Shown here one piece after another: positions 1 to 5,534 of a stretch of 5,534 nt of DNA (positions are counted from its first letter, which is position 1; each line of letters starts with the position of its first letter). The stretch is from an uncultured bacterium (GTDB taxonomy: Bacteria; Planctomycetota; Phycisphaerae; Phycisphaerales; SM1A02), in assembly GCA_903861235.1 (NCBI GenBank), contig CAIOTP010000170.1, forward strand, positions 1 through 5,534, in the 5' to 3' direction. The notes below the pieces were generated by a model. It was given only the letters and a program-made list of their open reading frames with translations. It searched no databases and was not told the origin of the DNA. Position numbers and translations under genes: made by a program.

Positions 1-1
1 C

Positions 2-46
2 GCCGCGCCGGCCCGCATGCCCGCCCCCGCGGTGCGGAAGCCCTGA
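2..46 (+). CDS. C-terminal tail of an upstream gene (partial, unidentified)
   Basis: An open frame enters from the left edge and ends at the TGA at 44-46, seven bases before the arnD start. The 14 visible residues are rich in Ala and Pro and end in V-R-K-P; they carry no recognisable motif. Close spacing to arnD suggests an upstream member of the same operon. In the enterobacterial arnBCADTEF order that would be arnA, but nothing in these residues supports that name. The frame could also be fortuitous, since long open frames are common at this GC content. Confidence 0.35.
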   Translation, partial: AAPARMPAPAVRKP

Positions 47-53
47 ACTCGCC

Positions 54-938
54 GTGACCATCGGCCTGCGGATCGACGTCGACACCTGGCGCGGCACCCG
101 CGTCGGCGTGCCCCGCCTGCTGCGTTCGCTCGAGCGACGCGGCGTCCGTGGCACTTGGTTCATGACGCTTGGCCCCGACAACATGGGTCGTCACGCGTGG
201 CGCCTGCTGCGACCGGCCTTCGCGATGAAGATGCTTCGATCCGGGGCCGCCAGCCTGTACGGATGGGAGATCCTGCTGCGCGGCACCCTCTGGCCCGGAC
301 CGCGCATCGCCGCGGGACTGGCGGACTCGCTTCGACTTCCCGAGAAGGCGGGCCACGAGGTCGGCCTGCACGCGTGGGATCACCACCGCTGGCAGGTGGG
401 CGCGGAGAGCCTGCCCGACGAGGCCATGGACCGGGAGATCGATCTGGCCGTGGCCGCCTTCGCCCAGGTGTACGGCCGGGAACCCGTCTGCGCCGCGGCG
501 CCCGGCTGGCGATTCGACGAGCGTCTGCTCGCTCTTCCCGCGTCACGCCGCTTCGCGTGGCGGAGCGACGCCCGCGGCGAGGCCGTGCCCTTCCTGCCGG
601 TGCTGGGCGGCGTGGCCCTGACCCAGCCGCAGATTCCGGTGGACCTGCCCACCTTCGACGAGGGTGTGGACCGCGGTCCCGACGCCGACGAGCGCTGGAA
701 CGCCACGCTGCTCGCACGGATCGGTGACGGCCGCCCGCACGTGCTCACCATCCACGCGGAGAGCGAGGGCGGCGCCAAGGCCGACCTCTTCGAGCGATTC
801 CTGGACGCGGCTCTGGCTGCGGGGCACCGCTTCGCGCCGCTGGGCGACTGGATGCGGGCGCAGCCCTCGCCCCTGCCCGGCCGGATGATGCGAGGCGGCG
901 TGTCCGGCCGCGAAGGCTGGCTCTGCGTGCGCGGCTAG
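54..938 (+). CDS. arnD: ArnD-like 4-deoxy-4-formamido-L-arabinose-phosphoundecaprenol deformylase
   Basis: A polysaccharide-deacetylase (NodB-type, carbohydrate esterase 4 family) enzyme of 294 residues, close to the roughly 296-300 of enterobacterial ArnD. It removes the formyl group from undecaprenyl-phosphate-linked formyl-L-Ara4N, making transfer to lipid A possible. Seen: the N-terminal GLRIDVDTWRGTR block (residues 4-16) with metal-site Asp8 and Asp10; SVGPDNMGRH-like TLGPDNMGRH (38-47); AASLYGW (65-71); HEVGLHAWDHH (101-111) with the H106/H110 metal pair; AAPGWR (148-153); TIHAES (232-237) with H234. The tail GREGWL (285-290) resembles what I recall of ArnD. Start: GTG at 54, chosen because the ArnD alignment begins right there; no good Shine-Dalgarno lies at normal distance (GGAAG at 36-40 is too far). 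The stop at 936-938 is 12 bases before arnT. The motifs extend over the whole length, so this is ArnD rather than a generic chitin or xylan deacetylase. Confidence 0.93.
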   Translation: MTIGLRIDVDTWRGTRVGVPRLLRSLERRGVRGTWFMTLGPDNMGRHAWRLLRPAFAMKMLRSGAASLYGWEILLRGTLWPGPRIAAGLADSLRLPEKAGHEVGLHAWDHHRWQVGAESLPDEAMDREIDLAVAAFAQVYGREPVCAAAPGWRFDERLLALPASRRFAWRSDARGEAVPFLPVLGGVALTQPQIPVDLPTFDEGVDRGPDADERWNATLLARIGDGRPHVLTIHAESEGGAKADLFERFLDAALAAGHRFAPLGDWMRAQPSPLPGRMMRGGVSGREGWLCVRG

Positions 939-950
939 ACTCGCCGCCTC

Positions 951-2624
951 ATGACGGCACGGAGGCTGTGGATCCAGGTCGGTCTGCTCTTCGCGGTGCT
1001 GTACCTCGCCCTGCTGGGCATGCGGCCCATGATCACGCCGGACGAGCCCCGGTACGCGGGCATGGCCGCGGACATGCTGGCCACCGGCGAGTGGCTCAAG
1101 CTGCGGATGTGCGGACTGGTGTACTACGAGAAGCCCCCCATGGGGGTCTGGCTCATGGCCGCCAGTCAGGCGGTGTTCGGTCACCACGCGTTCGCCGCCC
1201 GGCTTCCGGGCGCGCTGGCCACGCTGGCGGCGGCGCTCTCCGCAGGCATGGTGGCCCGGAGGATCAGCGGCCGGCCGGAGGCGGCCCCCTTGGCGGCCAT
1301 GGTGCAGCTCACCACCACGCTTCCCATGGTGCTCGGCACCGTGGTGATCCTGGATCCCATCTTCGCGGGCTTCGTGTCGCTCACCCTGGCGTGGTTCCTG
1401 GCCGGTGCGCAGGCTCGAGGCGGCGTCCGGCTGGCGTGGCTGCTGGCCAGCGGCGCGGCGGCGGGCATGGGGTTCATGACCAAGGGCCTGCTGGCCTTCG
1501 CCATTCCCGCCCTGACGGCAGGCGCCTGGCTGGCATGGGAGCGGCGATGGCGCGACCTGTTCGCCCTGGCCTGGCCACCGATGCTGGGCGCCGTGATCAC
1601 CGCAGGGCCCCTGGCGTGGCTGCTGCACCGCAGCGAGCCCGGCTTCTGGCGCTACTTCATCCAGGTGGAGCACCTCCGCCGCTTCGCCAATCCCGACGAG
1701 AACCAGCACGCGGAGCCCTGGTGGCTGCTGCCGCTGGTGCTGGTGGCCGGCAGCATGTTCTGGCTGGTGCTCTGGCCGCGCGTGATCACCACCTGGGGCC
1801 GGGATCCGGCTGGCGGCTCCACGCGGCGCTTCGGTCTGGCGTGGGTGGTGCTGCCGCTCGCCCTGCTCAGCCTGAGCGCGGGCAAGCTGCCCACCTACGT
1901 GCTGCCGCTGTTCCCGCCCCTCTCGGCGATGGTGGCCTCCGGGCTCCTGGCCTGGCGATCCAGCGTGACCCGCTCGCGAGACGCGGGATCCTGGGTGGCC
2001 GTGGCTCTCACGCTCGCGTTGGCGGGCATCGCCTTCCTGTTCGCGGCCGTGGGCACCTCCGCCTTCGGCGTGCCGCGACTCTGGCCGGGTGCCGAGGGGC
2101 CGCGATGGGCGCTGATCGGCCTGGCCATGCTGGCGTGGGCGGCGCTCGAGCATCGCTCCCACCTGGCCCGAGGGGATTCGGCGTGGCTGGCCCGGGCGGC
2201 TTGGATTCCCGTGCCCGCCCTGCTCTGCACGCACCTGCTCATGCCCGAGGCGCTGCTGAGCGCTCCGAAGGCGCCCTGGGCCATGCTGAAGCGGCACGAA
2301 GCGGCGATCCGCTCGGCTCACACGGTGGCGGCCGTCAACTCCATGGGGCATTCGGTCAACTGGGTCTCGGGGCGTCGTGACCTGGTGATCGTCCAACCGG
2401 CGAGCGAGTTCGACAACGAACTCGGGCTGGCCGACGAGCAGGACCGTTTCCTGGCTCGTCCCAAGACCCTGGACACCGTTCAACGGTGGCGATCGGCCGG
2501 AACCGTGGTCCTGATCATCGACACCGACCTGGCCAGCGGGCTGGCCAAGGCCCTGGGGCCCGCGGTGCTGACGCGCGACTCCGACCGCGACATCACGCTG
2601 CTGGAACTGGCGCCTTCGAAGTGA
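951..2624 (+). CDS. arnT: ArnT-like undecaprenyl phosphate-L-Ara4N transferase (lipid A aminoarabinose transferase)
   Basis: A 557-residue integral membrane glycosyltransferase of the PMT (GT-C, GT83) family; E. coli ArnT is about 550. It transfers 4-amino-4-deoxy-L-arabinose from undecaprenyl phosphate to lipid A phosphates on the periplasmic face of the inner membrane. Seen: an N-terminal membrane segment (about 8-24); the first periplasmic loop with PDEPRYAGMA (30-39), where D31 and E32 match the catalytic acidic pair region; YYEKPPMGVW (58-67) with the conserved E-K-P; VILDP (132-136); MGFMTKGLLA (173-182); EPGFWRYF-VEH (229-241); AGKLPTYVLP (310-319). About 12-13 hydrophobic segments run to about residue 431, then a soluble C-terminal domain (about 440-557). 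ATG at 951 gives full family length. The bases before it (939-950) show no Shine-Dalgarno, so translation may depend on coupling to arnD 12 bases upstream. The motif set favours ArnT over other PMT-family proteins. Confidence 0.92.
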   Translation: MTARRLWIQVGLLFAVLYLALLGMRPMITPDEPRYAGMAADMLATGEWLKLRMCGLVYYEKPPMGVWLMAASQAVFGHHAFAARLPGALATLAAALSAGMVARRISGRPEAAPLAAMVQLTTTLPMVLGTVVILDPIFAGFVSLTLAWFLAGAQARGGVRLAWLLASGAAAGMGFMTKGLLAFAIPALTAGAWLAWERRWRDLFALAWPPMLGAVITAGPLAWLLHRSEPGFWRYFIQVEHLRRFANPDENQHAEPWWLLPLVLVAGSMFWLVLWPRVITTWGRDPAGGSTRRFGLAWVVLPLALLSLSAGKLPTYVLPLFPPLSAMVASGLLAWRSSVTRSRDAGSWVAVALTLALAGIAFLFAAVGTSAFGVPRLWPGAEGPRWALIGLAMLAWAALEHRSHLARGDSAWLARAAWIPVPALLCTHLLMPEALLSAPKAPWAMLKRHEAAIRSAHTVAAVNSMGHSVNWVSGRRDLVIVQPASEFDNELGLADEQDRFLARPKTLDTVQRWRSAGTVVLIIDTDLASGLAKALGPAVLTRDSDRDITLLELAPSK

Positions 2625-2740
2625 CCGCCGGGTGATCCGGGTGCGCCGACCATGCCGCGTGGATGCGGCCGCAGAGCGGGATGGCCTCGCCTGCGAGCCG
2701 GCGGCCCGTCATCGGTTTCGCGGACATCGTGCTGGAGAAG

Positions 2741-2813
2741 AGCCGCCGACCGGGGTCGAACCGGTGACCTGCTGATTACAAATCAGCTGCTCTGCCAACT
2801 GAGCTACGGCGGC
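2741..2813 (-). tRNA. tRNA-Thr (anticodon UGU)
   Basis: A complete 73-nt cloverleaf reads on the minus strand from 2813 to 2741. The acceptor stem GCCGCCG pairs fully with CGGCGGC. The D stem is GCTC/GAGC with loop AGTTGGCA. The anticodon stem GCTGA/TCAGC encloses loop TTTGTAA, giving anticodon TGT (UGU, reading ACA and, by wobble, other ACN codons). The variable loop is AGGTC. The T stem ACCGG/CCGGT encloses TTCGACC. The discriminator is U, and the 3' CCA is not encoded (the next bases are CTTCTCC), so CCA must be added by the nucleotidyltransferase. It lies 79 bases downstream of the VWA gene on the same strand and converges on arnT. No poly-U terminator is visible after it. Confidence 0.97.
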
Positions 2814-2892
2814 GTGAGGAACGACCCGAGGATGGTACACGCAGGGCCTCACGGTCCGGCCGGGAGAGACGCTCGCCTGCCTCGCGCGGGCC

Positions 2893-4644
2893 TCAGCCCA
2901 GGATGGTGCGTCTGCGCTTCACGTAGTCCCAAACCACGAAGCGGTCGAGCTGCTGGCCCGCCACGAAGAACACGCGCCCGCCCGTGCCCTCGGCCATGCG
3001 GTGCGCGAACTGCACGTCGTCGTCGGTCTGGCTCCAGCTGGGCAGCAGGAAGACGTTGATGGTGATGCCCGCCTCGGCGCACCGCGACGCCTCCCGCATG
3101 GTCTCCCGTTCGGTGCGAGGGTCCGGCGGGTAGAGCATGAGCAGCTGCTGCCCTTCGAAGTGCGCCGTGGGCAGTCCGTCCGTGATCAGCATGACCTGGC
3201 GGTTCGGCGTGGGCCGTCCGCCGCGCCACTGCCGGGCCAGCTGCAGCGACCGCTGGATGTTGGTGAAGTGCAGCGGCAGGTCCATCTCCGTGATGCCCGG
3301 GTCCGCCATGTCCGCGCGGAGCCGGACGACCGGCTGGTGGATGGTGACCGGCTTGGGCATGATGCCCGCGATCTCCCCGGGCGCCCGCAGACGGGCCACC
3401 GTGTACATCTCGATGAACTGCAGGAAGTCGCCCGGGTATTCCGTTCGGATCAGCCCGTCGAGCGCGATCGCCATGCGCTTGGCCTGCACGTACTGGCCGC
3501 CGTGCCGCATGGAGCCCGACATGTCCAGGATGACGGCCGTGGCGCACTTGGGCTGCTGACGCGTGCGGTGCACCACCATGTCCTCGCCGCGCAGGCCCAG
3601 CGCCGCGCCGGGCTTCCGCGGCCCCGCCGCCGCCTCCCGAACCATGGCGTTCAGCATGCTCTGCGGCAGGTCCATGGCCGAGGGGCTGTCTCCGAACTCG
3701 TAGGGCCGGGTGGCCGGAAGTTCCACCGCACCGTCGGCCGAGGTCACGCCCTGATGCCGGCCGCTGCGGGCCGCCTGCAGGTCTCCGAAGATCGTGGCCA
3801 GCAGACCCCGCTGGTAGAGCCGCATGGCCTTGGGCGAAACCTTCCACCCGCCCTCGGGCGTGCGGCTCATGCCCGCCTCCTCGGCCATGCGCTCGAGCAG
3901 CTCGTTCACGCGGCGCTGCAGCTCGCGCATGGACTCCACCTGCTCGGCGGGCGCGAACTCGGAGAGCGCGTCCAGGTCGATGACGGCCGGCTTGGCGTTC
4001 TTCAGGGCCTCCCGCAGCTGCTCGAGCAGCCGCTCGATCTGCTCGAGCTCCTCGGCGACCTCGAGCGCCTTCTCCACCTTGAGCGGCTCACGACCGGTGA
4101 AGGCGTGAGTCGAAAGCATGGCGTCGATCTGGTAGCGCTCGCGGAGCCGCTCCAAGGCCACGGTGAGCGTCCGCTGCGGCGGCGAGCCCTCGGGCAGCCG
4201 GTACCAGAGCCGCTCCAGGTCGCGGAGCTGACCTTGCTCGATCGCACGCCCCAGACGCCGCTGCAGGTCGGTCTCCGGCTCCGGAGCCACGCGCGCCGCG
4301 GTCTTCCGGAACGCCTCGGCCGCCTCCCGAGCGGCGGGCGCCGGATCGAAGGCGGACAGGATCTTCGCCTTGCGCGCCTCGAGCAGCTCGATGAGGGAAT
4401 CGATGCTGGGGCCGAGTCCCTGGATCTGCGATGGATCGATGCGCACCGCGTCGGCCAGCTCCTCGTCGGTGAAGCGGCGCATGGACCCCGTGGCCAGCAG
4501 GTGCTCGAACGCCCCGCGGGCCGCGCCGCCCGCGTCGGCAGGCTGCGCGGTGCCGAAGCGGACCGCATCGAACCCCAGGTAGGTGTGGAACGCCCCACCG
4601 AGCGGCTGCCGCACAGGATCGCCTGGCTCGGGAGTCACGGTCAC
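2893..4644 (-). CDS. VWA-domain protein paired with a ChlI/MoxR-like ATPase (Rv0959-type)
   Basis: A 583-residue protein with a C-terminal von Willebrand factor A domain. No signal peptide or membrane segment is visible, so it is probably cytoplasmic. The N-terminal third (to about 180) is unrecognised. Residues about 189-218 and 236-259 are Glu/Leu/Arg-rich helices likely to form coiled coils. YEFGD (315-319) precedes the VWA domain in this family. The VWA domain (about 367-565) has a complete MIDAS metal site: D374-M-S376-G-S378, T461 in LHFTNIQRS and D489 in LITDG. This arrangement resembles the uncharacterised VWA proteins beside magnesium-chelatase-like ATPases (mycobacterial Rv0959 next to Rv0958). 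By analogy with ChlI/ChlD and MoxR/VWA pairs, it may present a target to the ATPase; that is inference. The open frame extends upstream to 4731, but I prefer GTG at 4644, because it overlaps the upstream stop as GTGA and the added 29 residues are low-complexity Arg/Gly/Pro. GTG at 4638 is an alternative. Confidence 0.85.
   Translation of the reverse strand: MTVTPEPGDPVRQPLGGAFHTYLGFDAVRFGTAQPADAGGAARGAFEHLLATGSMRRFTDEELADAVRIDPSQIQGLGPSIDSLIELLEARKAKILSAFDPAPAAREAAEAFRKTAARVAPEPETDLQRRLGRAIEQGQLRDLERLWYRLPEGSPPQRTLTVALERLRERYQIDAMLSTHAFTGREPLKVEKALEVAEELEQIERLLEQLREALKNAKPAVIDLDALSEFAPAEQVESMRELQRRVNELLERMAEEAGMSRTPEGGWKVSPKAMRLYQRGLLATIFGDLQAARSGRHQGVTSADGAVELPATRPYEFGDSPSAMDLPQSMLNAMVREAAAGPRKPGAALGLRGEDMVVHRTRQQPKCATAVILDMSGSMRHGGQYVQAKRMAIALDGLIRTEYPGDFLQFIEMYTVARLRAPGEIAGIMPKPVTIHQPVVRLRADMADPGITEMDLPLHFTNIQRSLQLARQWRGGRPTPNRQVMLITDGLPTAHFEGQQLLMLYPPDPRTERETMREASRCAEAGITINVFLLPSWSQTDDDVQFAHRMAEGTGGRVFFVAGQQLDRFVVWDYVKRRRTILG
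4641..4644 (-). other. GTGA stop/start overlap coupling ATPase and VWA genes
   Basis: On the minus strand the ATPase ends AAG-TGA and the VWA frame begins GTG-ACC, sharing four bases (GTGA). Such overlaps usually mean translational coupling and fixed stoichiometry. There is no clear Shine-Dalgarno upstream; only a GAG about five bases before the GTG is present. Confidence 0.7.
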
Positions 4645-5456
4645 TTGAACTCGTAGGAGGTGCGGCCGTGCTTCACCACGCGGCTCACCTGGTCGGCGGC
4701 CCACAGGCCGGCCAGCACGAACTCCACGCACGAGGCGCGCACCGCCGGATCGCCGCTGGCGTTCACCTCGAAGGCCTTGTCCCAGGCCTCGGGCACCGCC
4801 TTCAGGCGTTCGGCGTACTGGGCACTGGGCACCAGCTCGCCCACCTCGATGCGCACGCCCTTGCGGAAGGCGTCCGCGATGGCCTCAAGACCGTGCTGAT
4901 CCACATATTCCTTGAAGACCGTGCCGACCGCCTCGGCCACGATGGCGTCCACCATCTGGCCCTCGCGCATCTGGTGGGTGCCCATAAGGTCGAGCTCGAG
5001 CTTGCCCAGCGCGGAAGCCTGCAGGTGGGTGAGATCGCTCACGCGCGGCACCGCCGGTCGCTCGCTCAGCTGGATGCCGCGCCGCCGGGCGCTGGCCACC
5101 ATGGTGCGCCAGTTGGACACGCTGAAGCGGGCGCTCACGCCCGACGACTGGTCCACGAACGGGCTGCGACGCGCGGCCACGGCGATCTCCTCGATCACGC
5201 GCTCCATGAACGGCGGCACCAGCACCGGATGCTCGCCGCCCAGATCCATGCCGGCCTCCTGCCGCGTGATGGCCATGCCGATGTCCCGGTCGCGCGGATA
5301 GTGCGTGACGATGGTGCTGCCGATGCGGTCCTTGAGCTGGGGAATGACCTTGCCGCTGCGGTTGTAGGTGCTCGGATTGGCGCTGAACACCAGCATCACG
5401 TCCAGGTCGAAGCTGACAGGTCCCAAAAATATTCCAAAAAGGGGTTTGAGGGTCAC
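4641..5456 (-). CDS. ChlI/MoxR-like AAA+ ATPase, N-terminally truncated (no Walker motifs)
   Basis: The C-terminal half of a magnesium-chelatase-subunit-I-like AAA+ ATPase, paired with the VWA gene downstream (Rv0958-type). In the 271-residue frame, homology begins near residue 14-16 (SFDLDVMLVFSANP). Seen: sensor-1 region SANP with N27; KVIPQLKDRIG (36-46) with R44 as candidate arginine finger; THYPRD (51-56); SGVSAR (105-110), a sensor-2-like element with R110; then a C-terminal lid and helical tail ending S-Y-E-F-K. Walker A and Walker B should lie upstream and are absent. Relatives are about 460 residues, so roughly 200 are missing. The listed GTG start at 5456 lies in the AT-rich tail and codes 13 residues unlike the family, so it is probably not the native start. 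The frame is closed by TAG at 5496-5498. The true gene most likely continued past about 5420 in sequence not present here. The stop overlaps the VWA start. Confidence 0.72.
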   Translation of the reverse strand: MTLKPLFGIFLGPVSFDLDVMLVFSANPSTYNRSGKVIPQLKDRIGSTIVTHYPRDRDIGMAITRQEAGMDLGGEHPVLVPPFMERVIEEIAVAARRSPFVDQSSGVSARFSVSNWRTMVASARRRGIQLSERPAVPRVSDLTHLQASALGKLELDLMGTHQMREGQMVDAIVAEAVGTVFKEYVDQHGLEAIADAFRKGVRIEVGELVPSAQYAERLKAVPEAWDKAFEVNASGDPAVRASCVEFVLAGLWAADQVSRVVKHGRTSYEFK

Positions 5457-5534
5457 AAAGTCGTGCGAAATACAACGTGTATGGCAGAGGCGGCCCTATC
5501 GCTATATACATATATATGTTTAAATATCTTTGTA
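5419..5534. other. AT-rich terminal segment of foreign composition, no gene recognised
   Basis: From about 5419 to the right edge, base composition drops sharply: 44 of the 114 bases at 5421-5534 are G or C, and only 6 of the last 34. The preceding 5.4 kb is roughly 70% GC. The segment contains A-runs, a repeated CCAAAAA (5423-5429 and 5434-5440), alternating TA dinucleotides and TTTAAA. No terminal inverted repeat, transposase or attachment-site core could be recognised, and reading frames through it resemble no family I know. The junction coincides with loss of ATPase homology. The most economical reading is a chimeric assembly end; an insertion or rearrangement is possible. Confidence 0.75.
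5508..5519. repeat. 12-bp perfect AT-rich palindrome
   Basis: ACATATATATGT reads the same on both strands and lies within the AT-rich end segment, followed by TTTAAATA. It could be a low-complexity TA tract, a small dyad operator or part of a promoter. Nothing downstream in the window shows a function. Confidence 0.5.

Noticed and set aside
543..2483. 646-residue open frame on the minus strand opposite arnD/arnT
   Set aside because: Its translation is His/Gln/Arg/Gly/Pro low-complexity with no domain, and it lies entirely antisense to two well-supported genes. It is a shadow caused by high GC.
2654..2669. Possible terminator hairpin after arnT (GCCGC / GCGGC, loop GTGGAT)
   Set aside because: The stem is only 5 bp and no T-run follows on either strand; such stems arise by chance at this GC content.
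2888..2899. GGGC-CTCA-GCCC hairpin overlapping the VWA stop codon
   Set aside because: It has a four-base-pair stem without a U-tract, too weak to call a terminator.
2652..3059. 135-residue plus-strand frame across the intergenic region
   Set aside because: It runs antisense through the tRNA-Thr gene and into the VWA gene and has no recognisable domain.
3001..4656. 551-residue open frame on the plus strand opposite the VWA gene
   Set aside because: It is compositionally biased (His/Arg/Leu/Gly) with no motif. The opposite strand holds a VWA protein with all MIDAS residues, so this is a shadow.
4885..5511. 208-residue minus-strand frame starting in the AT-rich tail
   Set aside because: It reads the ATPase region in the wrong frame, giving His/Gly/Arg-rich sequence. 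The first ~33 residues come from the AT-rich segment and match no family I recognise.
5419..5534. Insertion-sequence or CRISPR-leader interpretation of the AT-rich end
   Set aside because: No terminal inverted repeats, target duplication, transposase residues or regularly spaced repeats are visible in the ~115 bases available.

Overview
The window is GC-rich (roughly 70% by eye) and densely coding up to about position 5418. The last ~115 bases are abruptly AT-rich (44 G/C in 114 bases over 5421-5534, about 39%). Genes for lipid A aminoarabinose modification point to a Gram-negative bacterium with an LPS-bearing outer membrane. High GC, weak or absent Shine-Dalgarno sequences, and a MoxR/ChlI-like ATPase next to a VWA protein would fit a planctomycete-like or other environmental high-GC lineage. 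That placement is a guess, because no phylogenetic marker gene is present.

Left part, plus strand (1-2624): the tail of an unidentified upstream reading frame (stop at 44-46), then arnD (54-938, GTG start) and arnT (951-2624). The gaps are 7 and 12 nt, so this looks like part of an arn-type operon. ArnD deformylates the undecaprenyl-phosphate-linked formyl-aminoarabinose intermediate. ArnT then moves L-Ara4N from the lipid carrier onto lipid A in the outer leaflet of the inner membrane. Together they are the last committed steps of a modification that lowers the negative charge of the cell surface and gives resistance to polymyxin and cationic peptides.

Middle (2625-2892): a short non-coding stretch holding one tRNA-Thr(UGU) gene on the minus strand (2741-2813). 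I see no convincing terminator or promoter around it.

Right part, minus strand (2893 to about 5420): a two-gene unit, transcribed right to left, of a ChlI/MoxR-like AAA+ ATPase followed by a 583-residue VWA-domain protein. The two overlap by GTGA (4641-4644), suggesting translational coupling. The pair resembles the uncharacterised Rv0958/Rv0959-type ATPase-VWA pairs found in many bacteria. The VWA protein has a complete MIDAS metal site (D374, S376, S378, T461, D489) and a helical, coiled-coil-prone middle region. The ATPase is cut off at its N-terminus: the homologous part starts near position 5420, without Walker A or Walker B, exactly where base composition changes. The frame is closed by a TAG at 5496-5498 in the AT-rich sequence, so this is not simple truncation by the window edge. 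An assembly chimera is the most likely explanation; an insertion or rearrangement is the alternative.
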